Assembly: GCA_025267735.1 (NCBI GenBank)
Contig: CM046301.1
Location: forward strand, 65,801,872-65,865,871
Source of the DNA: Mactra quadrangularis
Lineage: Eukaryota > Mollusca > Bivalvia > Venerida > Mactridae
Direction: 5' to 3'
DNA: 64,000 nucleotides
Below are positions 45,501 through 55,447 of this stretch, piece by piece. Numbering within the stretch: the stretch's first letter is position 1; the number at the start of each line of letters is the position of its first letter. The position numbers and the translations under genes are program-made. Under the pieces are notes generated by a model. It had not been told where the DNA came from. It saw only the letters and a program-made list of their open reading frames with translations, and ran no database searches.

Positions 45501-48500
45501 TACATTTGTTAATGTTGAGGGCATAGCATGAAATGTAGCTGCAAACATAAAAATCACTGATTTCTTTGTTTAAGTCATTCTTTGTTCAAAGTTTTGTTTT
45601 ATTCATTTATAGTCACAACTTCAATAATGATAATGTGAATAATGAATTAAGGTTGAAAACAAAAAGAATTTTAATTATTACTTCATGCTAAATTCGTTCA
45701 ACTGTGACCGCTGTATACAGGTTATTTGACAACTGGGATAAGATAAAAAAATACTATAAAAAAGGTCAGAGTAGTGAGAATTTGTGGAGTACATTTGTTA
45801 ATGTTGAGGGCATAGCATGAAATGTAGCTGCAAACAAAAAATCACTGATTTCTTTGTTTTAGTCATTCTTTGTTCAAAGTTTTGTTTTGTTTTATTCATT
45901 TATAGTCACAACTTCAATAATGATAATGTGAATAATGAATTAAGGTTGAAAATAAAAACAATTTTAATTATTAATTCATGTAAATTATGAACTCTGTCTC
46001 CCAAGTCTGACGAAACATTGCCAGTTTGTTCCTCCCTCCGAACAAAGGCCACCTGTGAACAAAGGCCACTTTTCTATTTTCCCTTGGCCGGCCGTTGTTC
46101 ACAGGTTGGACTGTAATTGCAGTTGTTAAGTAAATTGTTTTTGTTTATCTTTCAACAACTATGTACAGCAGCATGTGACTGCATGGCAAGTGTTAAAAAT
46201 TGAAATGAACTGTTGTAAGAACATGGTCACTTTTTTCTATTGCAAATGATTAAAAATGTACAATGCCATTGTCAACATATTTATAAACCAAACTTAATAT
46301 TATGTTTTGAATATGTTGATTTTAACCTGAGTAACTAGCAGATATAAGAAACTAAAATGTTGACCTTTGCAATAACTATAAACACCCTAATTGAGTATGT
46401 TAATATGTATAAATGTACTAATATTTGCAACTACATGTACGTACATAATGAAAACCTACATACATAATATGATACCAAATAATACGGTGTTCAGTTGTGA
46501 TTTCTCCATCATTTAGATATCACAACTTACTTATAACTTTGAATAAAATACTGATATTATTATTATCTGGATAAATTATTTAAAAATGGAAAGTGTATGT
46601 ACTGTAAAAACAATTTGTTATTTGAATCACATTCTATGTAAATCAGTTTTGAACTGATAAAAAGTTATAAAAACAATTGGGGAAATGGGTCATTTTTCAC
46701 ATTTGACCTTGAGTTTGATCTATTTAATGAACTTGAATGAATCCAAACTAACTAAGTTGATGATGTACTTTGCATTTACTTAAGCTGTATAAGGTTTCTT
46801 ACTCAGTTATTTCAATAATATACCTACAATGCTATGACTTTAAAATAAGCTGATACAGAGTAAAATAGCGGCCATATTTGATATTTTAGAATTGTTTCTG
46901 TATCTCCATGGCAACCAGGTATTTTTATACCAAATGAATAAATCGTAAAGGATATACATTGTGGAAAAAAATAATGTTGTAAATCATATTTCATATGATA
47001 TCATGCAGTTTTGAATGAATATAAAAATTCTGCGGAAAATTTGGTATTTTTTGTCCTCTTGACCTTGACCTTGAATACGACCTTGATAAATGACCTTGAA
47101 TGAAACCCAACCAATAAAAAATAACAACTCTCATTTTCTAAAGCTGTACTAGGTTTCTTTTGCAGTCATTTCAATAATATACATACAATGCCGTGACTTT
47201 AAAAGAAGCTGATACAGAGTGATATAGCGCCCATATTTGATGTTTTAGAATTGTTCCTGTATCTCCATGGCAACCAAGTATTTTGATATAAAATGAAAAA
47301 TTTGTAAAGGGTATACATTGTAGAAAATGTTGTAAATCATATTCCATATGATATCATGCAGTTTTGAATAAATATTGAAAATTTTGAGGAAAACTTGATA
47401 TTTTTGGGCTTTTGGACCTTGACCTTCAATTCGACCTTGATAATGACCTTGGATAAAACCCAACCATCAAAAATTAAAAACACTTATTTACTAAAGCTGT
47501 ACCAGTTTCTTTCGCAGTTATTTCAATAATAAGCATAAAATGATAATTATGGCATAAGAGTAAGCCTGATACAGAGTAAAATAGCGGCCATATTGGATAT
47601 TTTAAAATTGCCTGTAAATCTCCATGGCAACCAAATATTTTTGCCTACAATGAATAAATTTGTAAAGGGCATACATTGTACAATCTATTTATGTTGTCAA
47701 TCACATTCTATAGCATGCTGTTTTGAAAATATAAAAGAAGTAATGAGGTCAATTGGTGAAATTTTCGGGAAATTTGACCTTTGACCTTGAATTTGACCAT
47801 GAAAATGACCTTGAGCGAAATCCAACTTTCATCATTTTTTTTGGTACTTTTCATGTACAAAAGCTTTTCAATGTTTCTTTGGCATCTTTTAAAATAATAT
47901 AAATGCTACACAAGGTTTTTCTTATAAGCCTACTACCAGCCGAAATGGCGACCATTTTGGACGCCATCTTGGATTTCCGGGCCCGCACCAAAAATTTTTA
48001 TTTTATGCCGGCAGTCTGATAAACTTCAGACTGTCCCGAACAGTTTGGTATATGACTCGTTTTGTGACTTTTTGTGGTCCTGTGAAATTCAAAATATGAC
48101 ACTTTGCTGCTCTACTATAAGTTATTAATTTACAACATTGAAAAATGTGTGATGCGGCATCAATGTTATGTTACAGTATTAATTATTAATCTGTAAGGTG
48201 ACCATGTATGGTTAATACGTAATAATGAAAAAGATGTGACACCATATGATCTGGAATTGTTGGATTTCAAAATCTACAGTCTGAGACACACTGAAACTCT
48301 GAATGACTTTCTTTGTGCTATTTTTACGTATGAATGAAAAAAATAGTTGGCATGCAGAATTCATTTGTTACTTTCAGCGTGTTAGAATAGAAGAAGCGGA
48401 AAAGGAAGAGGAACGAAGGCGTGAAGCTGAAAGACAACTTTTTGAAAGGTAAAATAATAAATTGAAAGATTGAATATGAGTATATGACGCTCGCTGTAAG

Positions 48501-51500
48501 CTCTTTTGGAAACACATCTGTCGATCAAGGAATCAAGTGTTCAAATCTGGAACAGGACATAGATGCCTTCGTTGAGTTTGGTCATAAAGAAATTGATATG
48601 TACAGTTTTCCTCCTACCAATGTATTTCTTTGTTTTAGCCACTGGCGAATGTATGTTCTTTGTAGCAACCTGTTTTGTTACTGTGATTAGCCAAGTAAGT
48701 CAGCTGAAAACCGACACATGATTGACCAATCGTAAAAGAATTGCATAAAGCACTAAAATATAACCAACAAAACAAGCCTGTTTTATCCTGGTTTATGTAC
48801 ATGCTTTTTATAGAACATTGTGTGCTTAACTTTCGATTAAAAACCTATCACGAGATCCGCGGTGAACTATTGCCATGACCAAATGTTTGTTCGTACATGT
48901 TGTTCATGAATATGTTAGAGCGTCAACATGTCAAGAAAGACTAATGCCGCAGGTACAATACGTGCATGTAACTGTTTGCTTAGAGTTGTAGATCTTGTAC
49001 AAATATCCATCAGACAATGTCATTGCAGTGATGCTTGATATATCATCTCCCTTGTAACTGACTAATGAAAAACTACCTCGATCATTAACATGAATTTTTA
49101 ATGAATACATATATTCAGTATATATATAAATATACTGTGAATGGTCAATCCCCATATGAATTATTGCTAGTTTGGAAGGACGACATTGTTTTAACATTGA
49201 ACACTACGAGGAATTATTCAACATCATAGCAATTATAACTCTATCGTCGGTATCGACCAAGAGCATTGTGAATGCGGCTAACAGGCGTATGACCATGATA
49301 AGCAGCAAATACAAAAAAGACGATGCGTTAATTACATTTTTCGGACAACGCGAAAAGAAAACAAGATGCTTTATGGTATTTACTGTGTTGTGTATAATTT
49401 CAGTGAAGTACCAGAGATTCCAGACATGAATGAAATAGCTCAACAATTTAATGATGACCAATATGATAGATATAGTCGTAAAGTTTCTAGAACTGGTATT
49501 GTTGCTAAACGTGTTGAGAAACGTGTTCCTATGACTAAGACCAGGTTGGCTTATTTAAATAGAAAGAACAAAGGTGTATCGACGGATGATATGTCTCTTG
49601 GTAACTATGACATTCATGGTAACCAAGGTGGTTATACGATGCCACCGTTGACTTCTAGGTCTGGATATATGGTGAGTAAATGTACATTATGATATACGCT
49701 TGTAATTGAAGACGGATATCTTCAATATACAATGTATTTATAAGTCTCAATATATGCTGGAATCATTTAAATTATCAAACAGCACTAATTTGAGGGTGAC
49801 ATCTTTATGAACTAGGGTGGATTGCCAATCATCTGTTGAAATATCAACTACAATATAAGATTTCAATTATTGTTATGACAATCGGTATTTACACATTGAT
49901 ACAAACATCTAGTAAATATTGCACAGGAGCAGCAGAAAATATATATGTGGTACATGTTATTATTTTTAAGGTTATGTTTCATGAATTCTTTCTTTCTTTG
50001 TCAAAAACAAATGCAATGCTATATAGCTCTCATTAAAAACGTGGCCAGGGTATCAACTACGTGCATAATAATCAAAATTGTACATTTCAGAATGACAGAA
50101 ATCCAGATATGGTTTATCCATTTATATCCGCGCGAGAAGATGTAAAAGGTTATGATTCAAGACTTTCTAATAGAGGAAAATCTGTGGTAAATATAATGAG
50201 TTTTACTACTCTTGTCTGTATGGACCTTTGCACCACAAAGACAAATTATATTTCTGTCACATGTCACAACGCTAATAAGTTAAACCAGATTCTGTCCTGC
50301 CCGACACTTATGGGTCGAAAAAAGTTCTTTTTTATTATTTTTTAGCATTTATGAGACTAACTTGGGATAAAAAAACATTCGGAAATTCATAGCTTCATTA
50401 CTTTTCATTACTTTTTTCTCTATAATTTCTACGTATTTTTCTCTCATTCTCTGGCATATAATTGTTTAAAGGCACTTATATGAATAATCTTATTGTTATA
50501 TATATAATTACATTCGGTATATACTGTACAAATATATTTCGTTTTGCAGGAACGTAGACTTCTAGATCCAACCTATTATTTAAAGAAAACAAAAGAACCT
50601 CCAAGATCTAGTTCAATGCCATTATCAATCGGACATGTGTCAGTGAGTGCGGACTTTGATAAAGAACTGAAAAGGTTACATGGTGTGCCTATAAAATCTG
50701 AAAATACACAGAGGGCGGTAAATGTCATGGACTATAACTATAATAGAACAAACTATACTCCAGTGCCTTCTAGAAATGACCAAACTTCTGTTAATGCTGC
50801 CAAAATTCCTCAAATTCCGCCAATACCAAACGCTCAAAGAGACACATGGCGTCAACAATTAATGGGAACTAAGTTCTATGCCACACTTTGGCGAACAGCT
50901 TTTGCTAATGCTCTGGAGAGACTACAAGTCAATAAAGTAAGTTAGACTTTGTTTGTCGTCTGAAGTCGGTGTTTTGCACCTGACTCTATTTCACCACCGT
51001 TCTTTATTTTGATTGTTGACTTCCGAAATAACGGTGAATACTTATTTGAACGTTGGAATATGTTTTTACTGACTACCATTGCTCATTACTTCAGTCACCA
51101 TTTGTGAATTTAGAATCACCACACGCCATATTCAGTAAACGTAATTTAATACCTGTTTTTGGTTTTAAACATGCTTTTCAACACTATGCTTTATGCAAGT
51201 TGATTTAGTTATTGACATCTTAGCAGCATACATTTTATGTGTACATTTATTGGCTATTGCAATAATGCTTAGATTGGAATGAGGCAAATACTTGGAATAT
51301 AAGTAATATATTCAAAAGCCAAGATGACTTAGAACACTTCATGTACTGCTTTTTGAATACAAAGTTTAGTTAATAGAATACAATGTCGCAACAAATGCTC
51401 TTCATTGTGTATCTACTTCGTTTGTTGAAAAAGAATGAGATGCCAGATGAGCATGTACGGATATCGTGATATCAATGTGATATAGCTGAACACTTTTATA

Positions 51501-52370
51501 TCAAAGCGGCCTCTATCTTAAAACTAACCCTAAGAATAAAACTTCGGAGTTTAAACATTAAACCATCAAATAGATTTGTAACTAAAGTTGACTGTCTTTA
51601 TAATGTTTTCAGAAAGGTGTGGTCCATCTATGTACACCAGATTTAATAGAAGAACGTCTACAAAATACATCTAAACTACAACAAAACAATACTGATACCA
51701 GAAACAATCGTCCTGTAAGACAGAATAAACCAGTTTCTGTTATATCTCCCATGTTGAATACACCAATAACTGTAAGTACAGAAACAAACTCTATATAGAA
51801 AGAAGCATCATGTCATTTGGTTTATGCCGATAAAATAGCATACAATAGCAATAGATTCCATTTTCTTTTCATAGTTTCCCTTTTCTGTATTCCATTTTGA
51901 ACAATCTAGTCGATGATGGTGCGCTAAGCCTGGCAGTTCCGATATTTCATGCTAAATATGCGACTTTCTTGTTATAGAGACAAACTTTTAATGGGAAACG
52001 AAATTGATACAGACAAACATTTAGAAAGAAAACGAATGAGATTACTCTGTGCTAACTTTTAGTTCCTTAGCTAGTAATAGAGGGTTGATTTTTGATTCCA
52101 CATAACTATAATGGTATTGATATGGACAGCATAAAAAAATTTGTTTTCTGTTTTCTTTTTCAGAATAAAACTCCAGTATTTAAACACACGTCAGGTGTAT
52201 CACATAATTTCAGATTGATACAACCACCTCCCCAATCAAATCGACATGAAACTCCACATCGAGATTTCTTAAAACCACATATTTTACCGAAAATAGAACC
52301 AAGACGAAAAAGGGCTGAACTCATCACTAAATCTGATCTGAACAGAATGATTAACTCTTTGTCCACGTGA
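36493..52370 (+). CDS. calmodulin-like EF-hand protein with long basic C-terminal extension (575 aa, 11 exons)
   Basis: Exons: 36493-36507, 37488-37569, 38171-38314, 38885-39127, 39800-39855, 48378-48448, 49404-49671, 50091-50186, 50550-50936, 51613-51771 and 52164-52370. They total 1728 nt, and every junction keeps frame with GT/AG borders. Residues 1-165 are a calmodulin-like four-EF-hand module. Loops 1 (42-53, D-K-D-G-N...E) and 2 (78-89, D-E-N-G-N...E) have canonical Ca2+ ligands. Loop 3 (about 115-126, begins AADGGD) and loop 4 (about 148-161, with DEAGPSEGG) have lost key ligands. A charged helix (EEAEKEEERRREAERQ) follows, then about 370 residues of basic, Pro/Asn/Ser-rich sequence without a domain I recognise. 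It is presumably a Ca2+-responsive adaptor. The first exon is short and inferred; the rest is well supported. Confidence 0.82.
37488..37569 (+). CDS. EF-hand gene exon 2
   Basis: The acceptor is attttcag. Encodes EPIPGPSRMTPGDESPRVKG, then LSEEKIQ, the start of the first EF helix. It ends CAAG|gtattg and splits a Glu codon with exon 3. Confidence 0.8.
38171..38314 (+). CDS. EF-hand gene exon 3 (EF1 and helix of EF2)
   Basis: The acceptor is tcttttag. Encodes YRNAFNIFDKDGNNSISCSE, a canonical EF loop, then LGKHPTDEEIEEMIEAVDEN, the calmodulin-like inter-hand helix. The donor gtaaga splits the second loop. Confidence 0.92.
38885..39127 (+). CDS. EF-hand gene exon 4 (EF2 loop, EF3, EF4)
   Basis: The acceptor is atttcag. 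Encodes GNGEIEFEEFIELMEND, completing EF2, then a degenerate EF3 (VLAADGGDVVTMDNLKEMIA) and most of a degenerate EF4 (DEDIQEMIDEAGPSEGG). The donor is gtatgt. Confidence 0.92.
39800..39855 (+). CDS. EF-hand gene exon 5 (end of EF4)
   Basis: The acceptor is tttctag. Encodes (D)LIGLMSTENENLQKAYKK. The donor gttcgt is weak. The following 8.5-kb intron houses the foldback element. Confidence 0.75.
40041..40352 (+). repeat. tRNA-derived SINE, best-preserved copy
   Basis: The head gcccggctagctcagttggt is followed by gtgggttcgattaccggg (B box), then the standard body and the tail gttgctacggcgttaaaccc with (ACA/AAC)n. It lies just left of the foldback element. Confidence 0.9.
40471..41900 (+). repeat. 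left arm of foldback, four AGGTCA-rich tandem units
   Basis: Each unit contains an AGGTCA cluster, for example aggtcaaaggtca in unit 1, aggtcaaggtca in unit 2 and aggtcaaaaggtca in unit 3. Each then has a gttgccatggagat block and a tggccgctattttactctgt block (tggctgctatttcactctgt in unit 3; unit 4 is cut short). Confidence 0.85.
42108..44389 (+). pseudogene. RTE-like non-LTR retrotransposon relic with PHD-type zinc finger
   Basis: It begins inside the endonuclease C-terminus (SGSHRTQIDYILFRKNF), continues through a linker with a TGA stop at 42586 and a TAG stop at 42847, and shifts frame with a probable deletion near 43025. The main RT block is 43050-43500: FVDLEKAFDRVPRKVLWWAL, GVHQGSVLSPLLF, and CADD in place of YADD. 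A C4HC3 zinc finger follows (43545-43680: CAVC, CSQC, WVHKKC, CPRC). A further frameshift occurs at about 43830-43940, then the C-terminal part in another frame (WICGVKPNDN, TKRLRWFGHA). It ends in an (ATG)n tail at 44371-44388. The element is dead and lies inside the foldback. Confidence 0.85.
44705..44870 (+). other. unassigned open segment inside foldback
   Basis: After cttacaaag, an open stretch reads MSISIAHFENALIARYTLPT to about PPELISDLE, with balanced, coding-like composition. It is interrupted at 44871 by a MITE. I do not recognise it. It could be a captured exon, a remnant of the foldback's own gene, or chance. Confidence 0.3.
44871..46113. mobile_element. 1.24-kb palindromic element with TA duplication
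   Basis: The ends cagtccaacttgtgctaacg and ggccgttgttcacaggttgg plus actg are inverted and flanked by TA. Subterminal arrays of aacggccac-type words are inverted at the two ends. The middle contains a 287-bp tandem duplication (45404-45690 and 45691-45970), both copies beginning aattcgttcaactgtgaccg. No transposase frame. Confidence 0.8.
46680..48115 (-). repeat. right arm of foldback, inverted copy of the left arm
   Basis: The same units are in reverse order and orientation, with TGACCT clusters near 46705, 47071, 47416 and 47778. The outermost unit keeps tgacctttgacct. The blocks atctccatggcaaccaa and acagagtaaaatagcggcca are the inverses of those in the left arm. Confidence 0.85.
48378..48448 (+). 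CDS. EF-hand gene exon 6 (charged helix)
   Basis: The acceptor is actttcag. Encodes RVRIEEAEKEEERRREAERQ then LFE, a single alpha-helix or coiled-coil type sequence. The donor gtaaaa splits a Ser codon. It begins about 260 bp right of the foldback element. Confidence 0.8.
48487..48700 (+). repeat. old SINE copy
   Basis: Words tcgttgagtttggtcat and ttttcctcctaccaatg align with the body of the SINE at 40041. Head and tail are degraded. It lies just after exon 6 of the EF-hand gene. Confidence 0.55.
49404..49671 (+). CDS. EF-hand gene exon 7
   Basis: The acceptor is aatttcag and the donor ATG|gtgagt. 89 codons, basic: SEVPEIPDMNEIAQQFNDDQ, then KRVEKRVPMTKTRLAYLNRK. No known domain. Confidence 0.82.
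50091..50186 (+). CDS. EF-hand gene exon 8
   Basis: The acceptor is catttcag and the donor gtaaat. 32 codons: NDRNPDMVYPFISAREDVKG, then YDSRLSNRGKSV. Phase 0 on both sides. Confidence 0.78.
50550..50936 (+). CDS. EF-hand gene exon 9
   Basis: The acceptor is ttttgcag and the donor AAA|gtaagt. 129 codons, including LLDPTYYLKKTKEPPRSSS, a proline block IPQIPPIPN, and the hydrophobic segment TKFYATLWRTAFANALERLQ, the most structured-looking part of the tail. Confidence 0.85.
51613..51771 (+). CDS. EF-hand gene exon 10
   Basis: The acceptor is gttttcag and the donor gtaagt. 53 codons: KGVVHLCTPDLIEERLQNTS, then an Asn/Gln-rich stretch ending SVISPMLNTPIT. Confidence 0.8.
52164..52370 (+). CDS. 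EF-hand gene exon 11 (stop)
   Basis: The acceptor is ttttcag. 68 codons and TGA at 52368. It ends EPRRKRAELITKSDLNRMIN then SLST. Basic C-terminus. Confidence 0.82.
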   Translation, partial: NKTPVFKHTSGVSHNFRLIQPPPQSNRHETPHRDFLKPHILPKIEPRRKRAELITKSDLNRMINSLST

Positions 52371-55218
52371 TGCATGAACCCGAAATGTTCCAAATACTTA
52401 AAGCAAGAACTATTTCTCTAAAAAGCATTGACAAAGAGTAGTTTTACGCAGTGTTTACAGTGCACACATGTACAAGTGCTTGTCCGCACTTGGATATTAC
52501 TCCGCCGGTCAAACTGGTCAGGAGTTTTCGTCGATAGTTTTCTATTTGTGGTTATAGCTGCTTACTTTCTAAAGAAAATCGCCTGTGAGTCCTAAAAACA
52601 TACGCGTTGGTTACAGTTCAAATTTCATAATGTGCATTTGTTATATATGAGTTTCCAGGTTACGAAATTCGGACGGTACATTTATGTTGCCTTACTTTGC
52701 TAACTTAGAGGTGTGTTCTTCTTGGTTTAAGACGTCTGGAACACAGGCAGACAGACAGGCAGACATCAGAATATATTTCGGCATAAGGCAACACATAGTG
52801 GTACATCTTGTACAATTAATATAATCTGACAGAATAGGAATATGAATTTTAGTTTTAATTACTAAAACAAGGATTTAAAACAGAACATGCAAAAATGCAT
52901 TTGAATATAGTATCATGACATGCTTCCCAATACTAAGGATAACACAAAAAGAACTTGTCTTTATTTCCATTGTGGTCCTTGGTATTGGTGGTAGCAGAAC
53001 TTAGAGAGCCAATGCCTCTCTACTATTACTTCATTATTGAACTCTTCAAGTCTTTCTTAGCGTTGTTTTGCTTGAAACACATAAGTGTAATTGCGTGTTC
53101 CAGTGTCAATCATTTGTGAATATGTATAGATGACTTGTATCTTTTGTGAAAATACGCGTCTTATAGAATACACGGAACATCTTACAGTTATTGCCTTTCG
53201 TTTAGAGGTTCAAAAACTATTTGTTAAATACATCATAATTAAAACACACCATGTATCTACCAAAATAAAAGTGTTATAATGAATATTTATCATGTCACTT
53301 TGCACAATAATTTCATACTTACGTAATGCGACTGTTACAGAGTGAGACACGCCGATGTATTCCTTTTGAGACACAACCTACCAGCATCAGTTGCTAAGGT
53401 CCTCTCTTTTACACACTTCAAGTGTGGGCCTATCATACGAGTATTAACCTTCTAATTGGGAACTTTCGTTCGGTGAAAGACTTGTATTTTGAATTGATTG
53501 GTCTCAAGCTAAGTAATTGGTTTTGAGTTATGTCAACGGGGTTTCACACCCTGGCGCCACCATGGTAGTTGTACAGGTCGTGTCTTGATTATTTAAAAGC
53601 TGCTGGATACACGTTCTTCAATACTTCTTTCTTTTATATGTATCACATGTTTTATTGTTATTTCTTGTAACTACTACTTCTTTATCAAACCATTTCTTTC
53701 TTAGCGCACTGTTATAGCATACAGTACTTTCAAAGTTATACTAAATAGGCTACATGAATATATCATTTAGCCATTATTCCTGTTACTGAAATTTTTTGAA
53801 TAGTCATGCAGTGTGATTTGATAATCTGTATTTTTGTGTTATACACAACAACATGTTCATGTATGTTTTCTGTTAAATAAAATCAAAAGATGTTGAGTTT
53901 ATATTTACTTCTCATTTTCAGCCACAAAGGGAGCTAACTCTGTGTTTAGCAAATTAAGTACATCGGTTTTCATTGAGTTACTTCCCTTTGTTATAGACTT
54001 TCTTTTGTTGATAATACGAAAAGCAACATCAACTATAGTGCGTACAAAAAACAAAGCGTGTTTGGGTAAACATTAAAAATGAGACAATCCATTTCTGTGG
54101 TAGGCAGTATTGAAAATAATATACGTGTAATACATTTTAACACTATTAGCATGATGGATACCATTTGTTGGTAAATCATGCTTGTAATGGTAAAACTCTT
54201 TTCCATTGCACCAGCAACTAAGACACTCGTAAAATATATCACAATTGTTTATTTTATTGTCATCCTGAGCGTCCCTCGTTGTGGATTAGTTTATTGTATT
54301 GTTATTATAAACAGTGTTTTGTTTTTTGTTCGCACTATAATCTTTAAAAGTTTGCGATTTCCTGGAACCACGGAAAACATTGACTTAAATATGTGATTAA
54401 AATTATGATTATTCAACCAGCTACTGCGACTGTAAAAGATATTAATTAACGTATGCTTGGGAAATTTGGGGTTTCGGAGATCCAAATAAACGCGCCACTA
54501 ATTAGTAAGAAAATATATAAGCTACCGAGTCTTATTACTCTGTACATGACCTTTAATCAATGGTTTTGTTATCGTAAGTCCTGATTTTTCAACTTTAAGA
54601 AAACTTTTAGTGGCTGGTAATTCAAGCATTGTATGATAAATACCCAATCTTTATAACCTGATTCTAAGGTATGGCTCTTAACCCTAACCGTGACATAGAG
54701 GGAAGCAGATAAGACCTTTTTTATGATGAAAAACAAAGATATTTATTTCAAATTCATTATAAAAGAATAGTTTAAACTTGTTTCTGTACGGATGCAACAA
54801 ATGATTCAAACGTGATTAATCGTCATGCCCTCGCTACTAAATTTGCTCTCTGCCAAATTTGCTAAGAAATAAATCATAAATATTTGAGGTTTTACGAGGC
54901 GTTGGTATTAGTCAGTTTCCATGGATAAACGTGTAGGTGGTATAAAAATTCTAAAAATAGATTCCGTAAACCTCCGAAACACCACCTTACGATCAAGGCT
55001 TACATTCTCTGCAATATACATAACGGAACCATACGGAAATGCCCGAAATTTTACGATTTCATCAAATCTGTTGTAAAATATACACCCCAGCTAGAAAGCT
55101 CGCAAAACACGGTAAAACTAGCGCATTTTCTCGAGAGAAAATTACTTGAAGTGTGTAAGGCGTATGAAAACGTAGTTAATGATTCATTAAGGTGGTGGAT
55201 ATTTATTAATTCATCAAC
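52371..55218. other. 3' UTR and intergenic region
   Basis: Candidate poly(A) signals aataaa are at 53264 and 53876. A caggcagacagacaggcaga microsatellite is at about 52744. A fragment of the (ATT)-tailed SINE family (tttatttccattgtggtcc) is at about 52920-53010. No other gene was recognised. Confidence 0.5.
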
Positions 55219-55447
55219 ATGGCTTTTAATACCTCATCCATTTGGATAAAAGTTGGCTTTATTTCTTTATGTGTTGCTACTTTAATATTTATAATCGGGT
55301 TTTCTACCACGGCATGGATGGTAACATCGGGGTATCGTGGAAGTTCAGATGAATTAGGACTCTGGAGTCATAAAGTATGTCCGTACTCAGGACCGTGTAC
55401 TTCATGGAAGATAACTGAAAGTCGACTTAGAAATGACGATAGAAGAG
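55219..55447 (+). CDS. claudin-like exon 1
   Basis: Encodes 76 residues from MAFNTSSIWIKVGFISLC through the GLWSHKVCPYSGPC loop to RNDDRR plus one base. The upstream sequence tcatcaac before ATG is a reasonable context. Confidence 0.82.

Larger units (their letters stand above)
40471..48115. mobile_element. 7.6-kb foldback element with 1.4-kb inverted arms
   Basis: The left end gtagagcagcaaagtgtca is exactly inverted at the right end, with TA on both sides (40469-40470 and 48116-48117). The inverted arms run about 40471-41900 and 46680-48115 and align throughout. The outer part of each arm has a GC-rich block (gggcccggaaatccaagatg). The inner part has four tandem units of about 330-370 bp, starting in the left arm near 40783, 41144, 41511 and 41842. 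The centre holds an RTE-like relic, a 1.2-kb palindromic element and an unassigned open segment; no transposase was seen. It is therefore a non-autonomous foldback, moved by an unknown enzyme. Confidence 0.85.
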
